A stretch of 64,000 bases of DNA from Pseudoscleropodium purum (GCA_963969395.1 OZ017804.1:15376001-15440000), one strand, 5' to 3'; positions 1 through 14,148 are shown, counted from the stretch's first letter. Notes: generated by a model not told the origin, from the sequence alone. A program made the numbers and translations.

Positions 1-1704
1 ACTGAGCACATACCCAGGGATTTTACTTCTGTAGGTTTCATGTTACATTTATTCTAGAGCATGACTGGCCGGGGCAGACTTCTACAAACTCTTCCTTGAC
101 ATACGAAAGCGGCACGATGGGTCTCCAGTGCACTGACTATCCCCGGTTTGCAAAATTACACATTTTGTAAAGCGAATCCGATGCGGCCCCTCTGCGATAC
201 TGAGCCGGTGAGCACGTTACAATCTTGAGATTGATTCGTTTCCGAACTCACATACCTCTTCAGGCGGCTCATTAGCCTATCGGATGTTAATGAGTTCTGC
301 AACATGGCATTGTCACAACACGGAGCTGTACAACTGATGGAACCATCTCTCTTGTTGGAATCCCTCCCTATTAGCTGTCGCGGATTCCTAAAGGGTAGAC
401 TCTGCTACACAATGATGGGGAATTGCTGCGATAGTAGATGTCCAGTTCGTGAGTGAATATAAAACTTCAGTCTCCACTTCTCTGCAATGCTGCGACTCAG
501 AGAAGGGGTACGAATTCACATAAACTGAGTGTGCGAACAGCCGAACAGTCAAAAGAAGGCAGGATTTCCAAGCCTCGAAACATTCTACAGTTGGATCGAC
601 CGTCAGATATACCGAAATACACTTTGGGATTTCTGAGATAGTTCCAGTGAACGAACCTGTGCAGATAGTCTCAGAGCTCAGCACGTCACATGAGAGAGTT
701 TCCAATGACTTATCGTAGTTTGCAGCATATCAAGCACTCTCGAATCAGAATCAGGAGGACGATGAGTGAACCTTTCTCTCGAGGAAATTTGAACTTGTTA
801 CCAATGCCACAGGTACAAACGGCCACTCGACCAGCACAAGTAGGAGGTTGCAGCATTCATTTTCAAATGTAGGTCTACAGAGTCATTCTCAGTACTGTAC
901 ATCAAATGATTCTTTTGGCCAGCCAACTGGCCTCCTCTTGCCAAATGGGAAGTACATCAGAAGTAATTAAATGCAACAACTCTTTTCCATACCTGATGCT
1001 GGATACAAGACCATAGAAGCACCCTCTCCATTTGTTTCTGTAAAAAACGATCCTCCTGATGTTGCTGCTTCGAACAACCACGCCCAAACGTCAGTCGTTC
1101 ACACAAACTCTTCTCTCTGGAGCCTTGAGGTTCCTCTGCAAGGGAAAACCACGACCAACAGGAGATTTGCAACCGAATTGAAAAATATTCTATTTCAAGA
1201 ATCACCAACTCAACAATTTGATCATCATGCATCCATCAGGATTTATGCCATCGATCAACAGGCGTAACAGAGCTCAGTCTGGATATATCTCTTCCTTTAC
1301 GTATCTAATCGAACCTGTTTTGGTGGCCACCCAATCCATCAAAATCCTCGTAGTCATCCCATTTCTCCGCTCCACTTACAAAACTATGGCATCCGCTCCG
1401 TGGAGAAGTGTATTTCGAATCAACTCAATCCTGAAGGCGAAGGGTAAGACGACTTCGAAGCAGTGCCTCACAAAAAATGCGAGGAATAAACACGGTGACT
1501 GGACACTTGAAGTTGTACCCATCGCACTTCAAACACAACGATCGTCCACCCATCCACCCTGATTGCATGGATTCGGAGCTTCGAACCCAAATGAATCCGA
1601 TCAATTGAAATAAAAATTGAAGCAGACTGAGTCATGAAAGAAACGCTGGTTACAATCACAGACAAGATCAATGACGACGGGAGAGGGCACGCAAGAACAA
1701 ATCC

Positions 1705-2097
1705 ATGCTCGCTGCATGCACGCATTCTACCGTGCTCTCTCTCGCTGTCATTCACTCACATCTGAAACCGAATTCCCAGCCAACTTACCAGAAAGCCAAC
1801 CCAGGGTCCGAGGGTGACATTCGCTGTTACAAAACCGGATTCTTCATCAATCCTGAAGAATTGAGCAGCCACCAAACTAGCAGCACATGGAGCAGTATTT
1901 CAACCAGCTGGTGTACACAAACACAGACCGACTCCCTCGCCAAGGCTCTGGGGGAAGCAAAGGAGTCACAGTCTTACAGCCCGCGTGACGAAGAGGCAGA
2001 GGCACAAGGCAAAGGTGAGTGCTGGTCCAGGAGCGGACCGGGGCCCTACAACAAAACGAGTGATGACGACGAGAGACAAGAGACGACTTCTTGGTAG
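1705..2097 (+). other. 130-codon open frame in R1, unrecognised
   Basis: Identical in sequence to the minus-strand frame at 35648-36040 in R3 and nearly so to 61078-61473 in R4. It is rich in Ser and Thr, with no membrane segment or motif I recognise. About 100 codons in, at 2015, a donor-like AAAG|GTGAGT occurs, so an exon could end there. The frame is broken in the old copy R2. It is more likely a fortuitous or decayed frame than a working gene. Confidence 0.2.
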
Positions 2098-2501
2098 CCC
2101 GGAGCCTGAGAATGAAGTCGCTGGAGCTCCCGTTTTAAAGGGAGCCAGCAGCTCGGTCCTCGGACCCCACCCTGCTCTCCAGCTTCTGGGACGGTCTTTC
2201 GAAGGGCCTCCCATTCGTCGTTTCTTTTATAATAATATTGGTTTTGCTCCCTGGGCCCACTTTGAGAATCTGCCTCAACACCAAGCATCTCATTGCGGCC
2301 TTTGATGGAACCAGATTCTGCTCGATGCCTTTTGTTGGTAGGTTGTACAAAACTTCAAAAGATAGAATTAAAAGTTTGGAAAATAAATTATGCCGGAGTG
2401 TGTCTTGACGGCTTCAGGTGTTTCTACCAAACTAGGCACTCATGCCGTTCCTCCAGGAGGGGTGTGGAAGGATCCAGTTGAGTGAAATTCCCACCAGATT
2501 C

Positions 2502-2879
2502 TCAGCTTCCCACATGCTCAAAAGTACTGGGAAGAGGTGAGTTCATGGGCAAGGAGCACGACAAAAGGAGCCATGTTGCACGGAGGAATTGCAGAGACTC
2601 TGAAACCACCACATGTGGTGGATTCAAAGCGACAAGCTTAGCGTAAGGAGCTGGGTGCACAAACTGCTGTTGACTGCAGACCACGACAGAAATTCTGTCC
2701 TCAAGCTAGAGCAGCTCGCCATTCATGACATTCCTGTCCATGATCATTGTGCCATCAAACTGGGGTATCTTCTTCGGCCGAACTCGAGCACTCTTCCACT
2801 GGAGCGGTAAGAGTTCTTCAAGCCTCCCACCACCAGCAACGTAGGTTTGCTCTTCATTGTAACTTTCAAAAGAAATTGA
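2502..2879 (-). pseudogene. R1 copy of the frame split by TAG
   Basis: Mirror of 34866-35243 in R3. One reading frame stays open for about 125 codons apart from a single TAG near 2705. See the R3 entry for what the product looks like. No known family was recognised. Confidence 0.2.
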
Positions 2880-4842
2880 GCTACCCCCTTTGACACAGAA
2901 ATCAATAAAGATACCTATAACTTTTTTAATGTTTATCTGAATGATGTGAAACAAAGCTTCGCATGCAAGTTGAGATAAGGAGCATCCTTTCTAAAATTTC
3001 GTGCAAAAATTTCAAATTATAAAGTCAATAAGGGCTCTTAGATCTCAAAATGCCTAAAGTGGTGTCCATAGACAATAAGGGGTTATTAGATCTTTTCTAT
3101 ATAGAAGGCTTATGAACAATCTTATCAGTGGGTTGAAAGATGCAAAGATTTTTAGATTGCAAGAACATATATTACTTCTTGTCAAAATAGAACATGAAAT
3201 TCATTGCATAGTTTGATTTTTATATATATTCAAAAGAAAAATTACATAGGATATACATGATGCTTGCTAAGAATTAGTCATTATTGGGATTGACTTTGTC
3301 AATTTCATGGCAAAGATGTTTGGAACTTGGTTTTGCCAACAATCAAAATTTGTTATTCACGAAATGATATATTTTTTTTAATGCTACAATCTTCAATTTG
3401 TTTTCCACTTTTGGAGTTTTATCTCTTAAGCCATATCCTAAAGTTTCTTCAACACAATTTTTCAATACTTGTCCATTGTTTATTTGTTTTATATTCAATG
3501 CTAAAGTCTATTGATATTTACTTCAAAAGTTATCTTTACAAGTGAAAACATAGTTTACATAGGCCAAGGTAATTACCTAAATCAACTAAAACACAAGTTT
3601 TTTATAGTGTAATGAACCATGAAATGAACTGTAAAAAGACTTACATGATAAATTAGTCTAGTTGTGTGTGTTCTAGTGGTCACTCTTTACTAACTTGAGA
3701 CCCTATGTATCCTATTGTTCAATCTCATAATTCTAATAATTATTTTGAACTTGGATTGATTGTATGAAAAGTGGACATTTTGAACTAAACTTTAAAGTGT
3801 GTTTTGTAGACATACCATTATAAAAATTTTAGGATTAAGACTTTGCAGTTAAATAAGTGCTAAATTTGGGTACAACATTAGGAGCAAATTTACAAAATCT
3901 AATTTCCATCTACACTTTTATCATGCACTTGTTTTCACTCACCAAGTTATAATGACTAAGATCTCATTGGGAAAAGTTTGTTTTGAATGTTTACCACCTC
4001 AACATCATAATTCCTATTGGTTTTAGATTATCTATAGAAAAGCCTTGAACCTTTATGACTTTTACATGTGGTATTCAAATATTGCATACTTTGGTGCACT
4101 AAAACCCTTTCTTTTTGCTAACAAACTATTTATAAATTCAAACACTCTAATAGGAATAATTGTACTACACTTATCATTACATTTTGAGGTGCAGTCTCAT
4201 TGTTGCAACTACACCTCAATTCGATTTTATTCACTATGTTGTAACGTAGACGTGCAAGAAATGATGATCAATTTTTGTCCATTGGTATATATTTAAAGAA
4301 GCAATGTGGAAGTGTTTTTGGAAATTTTAGAAATGAAATGAATTGGATGTATATTTTTAGCAAGGAAAGTTCCAAGAGGCATTTGATGATAACTAACTAG
4401 GATGATTCCAAAATCCATTTGATGCTTACTAGAAAATACTTGGACTCATAGTATCACAACATTGCCCACACAGTCAAGTGGTTGTCAAAGACATAAGAAA
4501 ATATCATGTTGTGTCCAAAATTGGTATCCTAGACCTTCTTCAAGGGTTAAATCAAAAAGCACTACCAAAATTGTCACCTTACAATTAAAACCACCACTAA
4601 CTTTAACAATACCATGAATGAACCCCAATCCTTACCCCAATGATTCCCAATTCCACCTTGTTATTGCCCTTCTGTTGTCCTCTCCATTGGGACTATTTTG
4701 CTTGTTCATTTTCTATGTGAAGCAGAGATCAACACCTTCCATGAGGGACCCCAAATTCCCTTGAAATGGACGGTGATACTGGTGTATGCGGTGCAATGGC
4801 ACAACCGTCCACCAAGTGCATTATGTGCAGCATGAATCTATG

Positions 4843-5181
4843 TTAGCGCGGTGGTTGAAATGCCACTTTCATTTCAGGTGTTGGCTTGACGCCAGCCTCA
4901 CTCTTGGTGACTGACGGCAGGAAGACCGTGAATTCAGCTCCAGCAACATTCAACGGAATTCCGGGAATTCTGCTTCTGCTTCTTTGGGCATTCGACGGAA
5001 TCCTGGAATCCAGCTTCCACTTGGCATTGACGGCGATCATGGTGGGTGGTGTGCTGCTGCTGCCAGCGTCCGTTTCCTGAGCAGCCACCGAAGGAGGCAG
5101 CGGTAGGGGCAGTCACTCCATCATTTCATTCCACAGAACATTCCGATATAGATTGGTACTGTATTCAGAGAGCAGGTTCAT
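4843..5181 (-). pseudogene. R1 copy of the short gene-like frame with in-frame TGA
   Basis: Mirror of 32564-32902 in R3. It has the same first ATG, the same TGA after 22 codons and the same 93 open codons after it. The TATA box and CCGG motif group lie upstream at 5287-5410. Being a palindrome arm, its identity to R3 is not independent evidence of selection. Confidence 0.3.
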
Positions 5182-5286
5182 CTGAATTTAATTGAAAAAA
5201 AGTGCCAAACTCTGCTAATTCACGGACCGGACAGCTGAATGTAGAAATAAATGTAAAGATGGTTTGTTGAAAACCCAAGTTTTTTG

Positions 5287-5410
5287 AGTTGCCCCGGTAA
5301 TTTTCCTCCTCTTTATAAAGGGACCGGTTTCTTTTCCTAGAGGCACCGGTTGCATCCTCTCCTTATCAAAATCTTCCGGTTTATTTCCTCTGGTATCAAA
5401 TTCTCACCGG
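5287..5410 (-). promoter_or_regulatory. TATA box with CCGG motif group (R1 copy)
   Basis: Reverse-strand copy of the promoter-like stretch at 32335-32458. Five CCGG cores, mostly within ACCGG(T), flank a TTTATAAAG box at about 5311-5319. A sixth CCGG lies beyond the TATA box near 5229. The spacing is the same as in R3. Confidence 0.4.
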
Positions 5411-5649
5411 ACAATTTCCTTCAACTTCAAATTTACAAAGGTTGTATTACATCCTCCATATAAGTTGGAAATAATCTATTTTTCATGGCAATTAGGTTCT
5501 AAACTATTGGGATTGTCATTTAAGTATGTATTGTTCTCACATGCCTCAAATTTATCAACTCTTCATTGATCAAAGTATTTGCAACTTGATGTCAATGAGC
5601 AAGATTTCTTGGTTGATGCAGTAACTTCATTCAACATAGCTTGAATATT

Positions 5650-5692
5650 GATATGCAAGTTTTGCCTGGATTACTTGTAAAACTTGCATATC
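5650..5692. other. Perfect 14-bp stem-loop in R1
   Basis: GATATGCAAGTTTT pairs with its exact complement across a 15-base loop. It is the R1 copy of 32053-32095. The stem is too short for a typical plant microRNA precursor. Confidence 0.6.
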
Positions 5693-6327
5693 ATTGATGT
5701 TATTTGTCATGGTGCCAAAATCCAACTTTGATATCAACCCTCAAACATCATCACTAATTGTAGTGTGGTAAGCATGCAACTAGTAATGGTGCCAAACAAC
5801 CCTAAATACAACTAGATAACTATGACAATTCTAAGTGATAGGCTTAAATAAATATCAATTTGTAATACCACAAAGAATTAGTGAAAATCTTCATTTTCAA
5901 GAAATTTAGCTCCTACAAAAAACTTGAAAACTTCTCCATGATTACTCCAAAAACTATGTAATACTCTTGCTCTACCACCAAGCCACTTCTACAATAAGAA
6001 AGATTCAAATACTAGACAAAGCTTCAATCTTTGTATATATCTTCAAAGTCAGTTTAAGAAAAAGTAGTGTCCACCTTGTCCAAGAAGATACCCACCTCTA
6101 GTAACCCGGGTATTAGCCTTGAATTCTAAATTGCAAGCGGCTAAGATTTGACCATTTCATGGAAGTGGTCGCTAAATAGCCCCCATTTAATTTTGCACAC
6201 CGGTAGATTGCCAGTCCTACTAATGTTTTGTTCGGTTTTCCATCCTCCATTTTGACACTCCAACCAGTTATTTTTCCAAAAGCACTGGCTAACAATGAAC
6301 TAACTTCCAGTTCTTCCCGGACATTGG

Positions 6328-8585
6328 ACCATAGTACTCATGATTTTTTCAATAGTATGATAAAATTTAAAAAAATTTGAGAAAAATTTGAAAAATATGT
6401 TTCATGTATAAACCTTTAATGAGAAGGTACGATATGAAGGAAAAGCAAAGAAATTTTTTTTCAATAGGAGAACTAGAAAAATGCAAAATCTTATGAAAAT
6501 TGGTAATTTGATGTTTTAGTTTGTAAAAAATAGGAAAGACAATTCTTTAAGAAACTAAAAATTGGCAATTTGGGAAGACTTCATGATGAGTAGATTTTAC
6601 TAAATAAATGACCTTGAAACCATCTCATTGTTCAGAATTGAGTGTGCAAGAGAGCCCTACTTGCATGAATGTAAAGGACATAAAATAATGTTTTTTTAAG
6701 TTTTTTTTGGTGCTCACATTCATCTCTAGTGTAGGAGTAGAGCCCAAAAATTTCAGCTCTAAATCATTAATTTTGGATAGTCCCTACACTAAAAAACCCT
6801 AAACTACAAAGTGTGACAAATTAGCTAAATTGAAATTTTTTGAAAAATATGTTCTCTAATTATTGTCTAAATTCTGATCTTCGTGAAAAAATTCAAGTAC
6901 ATCAGCTTCAATTTGCAAAAGATATGGCCAATTACAACTTAGAAAGTGCAAGTGTGACACAAAATAGTACTAGTATTTTTTGCATTCACCCTGTACTTCT
7001 ATAGACATGCTAGATTTTACGAATCTTTGGTTGTTGCATTCTAAGTTTGGAGGAAATTCACAATTTTTGCCTAATTGGAGTAATAGAGATGTCCTTATTA
7101 AAGACTTTATATATATTCTAGATTCAATATTAGTTCCTAGTGAAAATATATTGAGCTTTAGTAGGTAGTTTTAGTAATTAGGCCGATTTGGTTTTGAAAC
7201 TAAAAGTATATGATTCCAATTTGGTAAATATCCATTGTAAAGAGAACATGGAGTCCAATCCTACTTTCCCAAGATTTTCACATTACTTGGATTAGGGTCA
7301 TTGGACTGAACAAATAGACAACTTTTAGGATTTAGATCTTCAAATTTGAGTATTTGACCATGATTTAAGGTAAATTTATGTTATTTAAGGTAAATTATGG
7401 TAAGCTACTGTGATTTAAATAAGCCAATTGTCATTAAAGTAAGTCCATGTTGAATTTTTATATCTCTTTTAGAAAATCAATTACATATTGACTACATCGG
7501 AGGAGTGATTTGGACAGACAAGGAAGCAATCTATCCATCCAATGTAACAACCTTGAAATTACTCTAATTAATTACTTAGATATGCAACTCTTGTATTATA
7601 TGTAGAAGTCATCAATATTAAAAGGGCTCAAAGGATTGCTATTATAAAATTTATGGCACATTAAAAAAACCAAAAAGTTAGGTGAAGATCAAATTAAAAT
7701 TGAAATGAAATGTAGAAAATGTTAGATTGCATACAAATTAGAAAAAAAAACTCACAATATCTATTAAAAAAAATTGAAAGACTTATGCTTAGTTTTAAGA
7801 AATCTGTACAAAAAATTTCCAACAATTAAAATTAAATTTATATTAAAAAAATTCAAAGTTGAATAGTTTGATTCATGATACATGTATTAAAAAAATTCAT
7901 ATCATTAGTTTTTTCATGCTATTGTTGTCCTCAAAGAATATTCATTTCAAATTACAATTATATAATTACAATTTCGGATTCTTTATATAAAAGGCTATAA
8001 GGATTTTCTACATTATAACATTAACACAAATTATGTCCCTTAAGATTGAACTAAAATGAATTATAAGTGATTATAATCAAGGCCATATAATATGGAAGTT
8101 GCATACCCGAGTTGGTTGTTGTATTTTGTTGGGATTTTTGCAATCAATGCAATGGTATTGCTTGATTTGCCGTTGATTTGAATGTACATTGAGTTTCATG
8201 TAAAAAAGATGTTTATTGTTGGAATTATAGGAGTGTGTCTATGATGAGTTGATGGTGCATTGTAGTGTATGATGTGATTGATTTGAAGTTGAGTTAAATA
8301 AAATTCTAGTCCTATTTGGATGTTGATTATATTATTGTTGTTCTATTTGATGTTTGTTGAATAATTGAATGAATTTAGAATATGGAGTAATTGTAAATTT
8401 GTACCCACTAAAAGAACCAATTTGTGATGGGTAATATAAGATTGGTTAGAAGATGAACAAAACTGGAATTTCTAGCATTGTCTTCTTACTTAAGTAGTAA
8501 AATGTTTCCCTTGATTTGAACTTAATACACTAAAAAAATAACTTCCTATTTGATCATTATTCACTTCAACAACCTTCATGGAAAA
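6328..8585. other. AT-rich spacer without recognisable genes
   Basis: Strongly AT-rich, with many A and T runs and no open frame over about 62 codons. I see no repeat shared with the rest of the window. GC rises abruptly at about 8585-8620, where the R2-type sequence begins. Confidence 0.6.
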
Positions 8586-11316
8586 ATCCCGATTTTGCCA
8601 CATCCTTTGTTCAAAGTTGGCGGATTCGAAGTGCACAAAATGGAGCCTCCCGAAGTCCGCCTTTCTCAGTAGATAAAAACGAACATTCGGTCTCCAAGGG
8701 ACGAGATTCTCGAACATGTCTGTCCTTTCCGAACTTAAATCTATCACTTGTAGTTTTGTACAATCTACCAATAAAAGGCATCCGAGCAGAATCTAGTTCC
8801 ATCAAAGGCCGCAATGAGATGCTTGGAGTTGCTACTAAAAGTGGGCTCAGGAGCAAAACCAATATTATTATAAAAGAAACGACGAATGGGAGGCTCTTCA
8901 AAAGACCGTCCCAGAAGCTGGAGAGCAGGAGGGTGGGTCCGAGGACCGAGCTGCTGGCTCCCTTTAGAACGGGAGCTCCAGCGACTTCATTCTCAGGCTC
9001 CGGGCTACCAAGAAGTTGTCTCTTGTCTCTCGTCTCATGTCTCGTTTTGGCCGTGATTTGTTGCAGGGCCCCAGTCCGCTCCTGGACCAGCACTCACCTT
9101 TGCTTACCTCGTCGGCAGTAAGACTGTGACACCTTCGCTTACCCCAGAGCCTTGGCAAGGGAAACGGACTGTGTTTCGGTCTGTGTTTGTGTACACCAGC
9201 TTGTTGAAATATTGCTCCATGTGCTGCTAGTTTGATGTCTACTGACTCTACTCAATTCTTCAGGATTAATGAAGAATCTGGTTTTGTAACAGTGAATGTC
9301 ACCCTCGGACCCTGAGTTGGCTTTCTGGTAAGTTGGCTAGGAATTTGGTTTTAGATGTGAGTGAATGACAGCGAGAGAGAGCACGGTAGAATGCGTGCAT
9401 GCAGCGAGCATGGATTTGTTCTTGCGTGCCCTCTCCCGTCGTCATTGATCTTGTCTGTGATTGTAACCAGCGTTTATTTCATGACTCAGTCTGCTTCAAT
9501 TTTTATTTCAATTGATTCTGTTATGGATTTTGTGGAGGGTCTGATCGGATTCATTTGGGTTCGAAGCTCCGAATTCATGCAATCAGGGTTCTTGTGGTGG
9601 TAATTTATCCGTGTGTTTAAAGTGAGGTTGGTAACTTCTTCTATCTGAACACTGTATTCGTTCCTCGAATTTTATGATCTTTTTGCGGGTGGCTGCTCTG
9701 GAAGTCGTCTCAACGTTTACCTTCAGGATTGAGTTGATTTGAAATACAGTTCTCTCTGAAGCAGATGCCATAGTTTTGAAAGTGGAGGGGAAAAATGGGA
9801 TTACTACGTACGAGGATTTTGATTAATTGGGTGGGCGCCAAAATGGGTTCGATTAGATATGTAAAGGAAGAGATATGTCTAGATTTAGCTCTGTTAACAC
9901 CTGTTGGTTGATGACATATGTCCTGATGATTCACGAAGATAAAATTATTGATTCGTTACTAACAAGAGTGGTGATTTTGAAATAGAAGTTTCTTTTTTGA
10001 GTTGCAAATCTTCTGTTGGTCGTGCTTTTCCCTTGCAGAGGAACGTTAAGGCTCTAGAAGGAAGAGTACGTGTGAACGACTGACGTTTGGGCTTGGTTGT
10101 TCTAAGCAGCCGGCCAGCAACAACATCAGGAGGATCGTTTTCTATAGAAACAAATGTAGAGGTGCTTCTATGATCTTGTTTCCAGCATCAGATTTGGAAA
10201 AGAGTTGTTGCATTTAACTACTTCTGATGTAGTTCCCATTTTGCAAGTTGAGACTAGCTGGCCAGGAGAATCATTTCATGTACTGAGCATGACTCTGTCT
10301 ACATTTCAAAGAGAATGTTGCAACCTCATACATGTGCTGGCCGTGTGTACCTGTGGCATTAGTAACTAGTTCACATTTCCTCGGAGAAAGGTTCACTCAT
10401 CGTCCTCCTGATTCTGATTCGAGAGTGCTTGATATGCTGCAACTAAGATAACTCATTGAAAACTCTTTCATGTGACGTGCTGAGCTATCAGACTATCTGT
10501 ACAAGTTTGTTTATTGGAACTACCTCAGAAATCCCAAATTGTATTTCGGTACATCTGGCGATCCAACTATGGAATCTTCTGAGGCTTGGAAATTCTGCCT
10601 TCCCTTGACTGTTCAGCTGTTCGCACACTCAGTTTATGTGAATTCGTACGTACCCATTCTCTGAGTAGCGGCATTTCAGAGAAGTGGAGAGGTTTCATAC
10701 AGTATTCATTCACGAACTGGACATCTAATATCGCAGCAATTCCCTGTTATTGTGTAGCAGAGTCTATTCTTTTACAATCCCCGACACCTAATAGATAGAG
10801 ATTCCAACAAGAGAGATGGGTTCATAATTTATACAGCTCCGTGTTGTGACAATGTCATGTTGCAGAACTCAATAATATCCGTTAGGCTGATGAGCCGCCT
10901 TAAAGTGGCATGTCAGAGCAGAAATGAATCAGTGTGATGGTTGTAACATGCTCACCTGCTCAGTAGCTCAGATGGGCCGGATCAGATTCTCTTTATAAAT
11001 GTAGTTTGCAAATCGGGGATAGTCAGTGCACTGGAGACTCATCGTGCCGCTTTCGTATGTCAAGGAAGAGTTTGTAGAAGACTCCCCCAAAACTGAAATA
11101 TTCTCGAATAAATGTAACAAAAAATCTGCAAAAGAAAAATCTGAGTATGTTCGCAAAGTTTGCAAATTTCAGAGACAGCTCAACTCCACTGCACTACGTC
11201 CTTGCGCAGCCTTCCTGAGGCAACCAAATTGGATTAGAAGTTCGTCTACCACAGTTACGAGCAGAGCATGCAACTTTCCATGTCCCCAGTAAGCACTGTA
11301 AAGGAAAGACCGAACT

Positions 11317-11895
11317 TTGCAGTCCTCGATCAGTACATGGTCCTTGGATCTCTACGGGTCTGAAGGTCGTTCTCCACTCAGGCACGTACACACCCTGTTT
11401 CAGACATGCTACAAAGAGATTGGACTAGTACATGTACGGAGCAAGCAAAAGCTATTAGATACACATCGCCGGTGCGTAACGTCTCTAGAAGCTCCCCTGT
11501 CACGTGCAAATGTTCTGCCTCGCAAGTGTGCTAGAAGGGCAAGAGCTTGCCAGCGAGGGAACATCCGTACAAAAAGCGAGAGAAGAGAAAGTCAGCCAGT
11601 GGAACCAATCTTCAGGTGGGCATGCCACACACTCCATCATGGAACTTTCGAAACCGTTCCAGGAGCATTACACACTTTAATTTGCCCCAGCGATGTGTCA
11701 GAATCACAATCAGGGCGACAGATTCAACTTCATTGTTGGAAAGCCCTAATTGTTGGAGTGTATGCCCAACAGGACTTTCATTGCTTGAATCTGATTACAA
11801 TTCCTCCACGAGAAGAACAACCCTGCAGGCAACATTTAAACTGGAGCTCTTATCTTTATAATGCCGATACCCGTCACTGGAATACTAACAACTAA
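11317..11895 (+). other. 192-codon open frame in R2, longest in the window, unrecognised
   Basis: It encodes a basic product rich in Arg, His, Ser and Cys, with no signal peptide, membrane segment or motif I recognise. The matching stretch of R3 and R4 is interrupted by frame changes near 38050-38130 and by a 310-bp insertion at 38319-38630, so the frame is not kept between copies. Its length is the only argument for coding. I consider it a chance open frame in a GC-richer stretch. Confidence 0.15.
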
Positions 11896-14120
11896 AGGTC
11901 CTGGATTCTGTGTATTTTGAGCAACACACTAGACACTAATCTGTACTCCGTGCCCTGGTTACTTTCAGCAAGCGGGGAACTGGCTGAAATTTCTTCCAGT
12001 TCTACGAGCAGAAACTCGATTCGTGTACCCCCGTGGTGTTTCAGCGGTGCACCTTGCGCTTCAGAAAGATCCTCCAGCAAAGTCAGTTGACCTTGGACAC
12101 AACATCCGGAAAACTCACACAGAAAATACTTCCCGAAAACGATTTTGAGTTTAGGACGCACAAGTTTCTGCGGGAGATCGAGTTCCACTACCTCGGGGGT
12201 CGTCCTTCCGTTCCATCGTGACTCCAGTATGCCAAAACCAGAAAACAATGTCGGACAAAACAGGGACAATGCAAAACTCCAGGTGTAACGGTGCTGGTAC
12301 CAATTGAGCTTGAATGTGACTGGCCACTACAATGCCAGCCAGGTCAATAATCGAACATAGCTATTTCAATTTTGCACTCACAACTAATCAGAACCAGCCA
12401 ACAAGGTCACCTCATTTAAACTCGTAAAACGTCACGGCAGTTCCGAGGTGACAATCCGGTTTCTGTCCAACGGTGCTGAATGGAAAGTAAGCCTCTCCTC
12501 TGAGGTGCAATAGTACTATCAAGGCTCCTTCTGCGTTCCAACACCTGCAAGGTCACCATCAACTGACTGATAAAGCAAGAAAACAAATCAGAGACTATGC
12601 CATTACTCGAAACTGAAGTCCTAGACTTGGACAGAATAATCGGAATGGACGCACAACTACGGAAGTACGGATCTCTATTCCAGCATTATTATCAAGCATT
12701 AGATCACGGTTAGAATTAGCTGATTGACACTTTCATTATGCAGGTAGCTCGTCAGCTTGGGATTGCGTTTGTATGCAGACCAGAAGGTGCACATGTCTGA
12801 GAAACTAAAGGTTCTTGTCTCCAAACATTCAAATACCGGCCACAGTGGAAGTCAGAGTATTGGATAAGATACAGTCAACCCTGAAAGTTCTTGCAAATAT
12901 GGAAATAGGTCCGACTCCAAGTTGAAAAGCCTTAGATACTTCTTGCCAGCGTGGGTAAGTGGCAAATGGACCGTAGTGGTCCATTACTCCACTAGATCCT
13001 GCATTAAGAACAAGACCCCATGCAGGAGCCTCTTCTGCCATTTGGTTAACGCATGAAATGGTTCACCCCTTTCCTGCAAATGCCTAGTCAAAAGAATGTC
13101 AGATAACAAATGAAGCTGCAAAGCGTAATCTGAAACCAGCTCCAATAGGATGTTACTTGAATGAAAAACTTAGCACAGGCAAAACTTAGCTAATCTGCAA
13201 CTTGCATTGCCAAACGACTGATATTCATACGGAATAATATTCTGAGAGAATAGAACCAAGGAATACAAGAGTAAATCTAGTAATATGAAACTTGTAGCCA
13301 GTAGATAGCAAAAACGAAAATCGAACTTACAGACAAGTAGAGCATCACGAAAGCAGATAACTCGTTACAACAGCGAAGTCCCTACTGATACCCCAGGTCT
13401 ACAGTTCTACACCAGTCCTAGTTTTTCAGAGCTCTAGCTAACCATGCAAACTGTGCAGTTGAGTGATTGTATGACCTCCTTCAGTTGCCCCCGTACTCAG
13501 AACCATGGTACTCCTACAACATCACCTGGACGTAGTATCATTACCTGCGGCATTGAACTCGTGTATATCCAACGCAACCTGGCCACACGGCACCTCAGCC
13601 TGATAAGTCCCAGATACTCACCTTAATACGTGGAGCTATGGAATTATGGTGAACGACCATTTGCCCGTTTCGTCCCGTCATTGTTCTGGCATTACAACTA
13701 TTTACTGACAACGTCAATTTCGTTTTAAGTGGCGCGACTCCAGCGCCAAAAATTGTGACATGTATACATAAGGGTCTAACATCTAGGAGAGGTATGGATT
13801 TATATTGGAGAATTCCGCCAATACGGCAAATTTAACAATTTGATAGTGACCTTGGCTACCAAGTACAAGACTGTAACAAGCACATTGCTTGGATTGTGAT
13901 ACTGACCAGTGAAGAGCACACAATCATTCAGCTAAATGATTTCAGCAACGTACATGTGCTCCAGGCTAGACCCTAGTTCTACAACCCAAGATCCTTAAGA
14001 AACGCAGGGAGGGTCAAGACTCAACATATGAACACAGATTCATGTCCTTCAATTCATCTGGTCAGAGATTGATCTCAGCTAAGGTTCCTTCTCGGTCAGT
14101 AACTGTGGAGATTGAATCAA

Positions 14121-14148
14121 CCCACCCACCCCCACCCCACCCCACCCC
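14121..14148 (-). other. C-rich tract, G-quadruplex motif on minus strand
   Basis: Six runs of three to five C separated by single A, in a CCCCA-like register. The minus strand therefore carries six G-runs with one-base loops, a strong quadruplex motif. The matching place in R3 (about 41842-41850) has only a single short CACCC, so the tract expanded in R2. Confidence 0.8.

Larger units (their letters stand above)
1..6327 (-). repeat. R1: inverted copy of the large repeat R (left palindrome arm, cut by window edge)
   Basis: Read on the minus strand this segment repeats 31432-37744. Any position p pairs with 37745 minus p at both ends and in between, so there is no net insertion or deletion in about 6.3 kb. 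Every short open frame in it has its mirror in R3 with the same residues, except one residue near 6285. I found one base difference in the interior (near 4672 against 33073) and about four in the last 50 bp (6280-6310). The outer border is at 6327, after which R1 runs into unrelated AT-rich sequence. The copy starts outside the window, so the full arm is longer. Confidence 0.95.

Noticed and set aside
971..1267. Many 60-115 codon frames on both strands of the GC-richer core
   Set aside because: They overlap each other on opposite strands, match no family, and are mostly broken in R2. They are expected by chance where stop codons are rarer.
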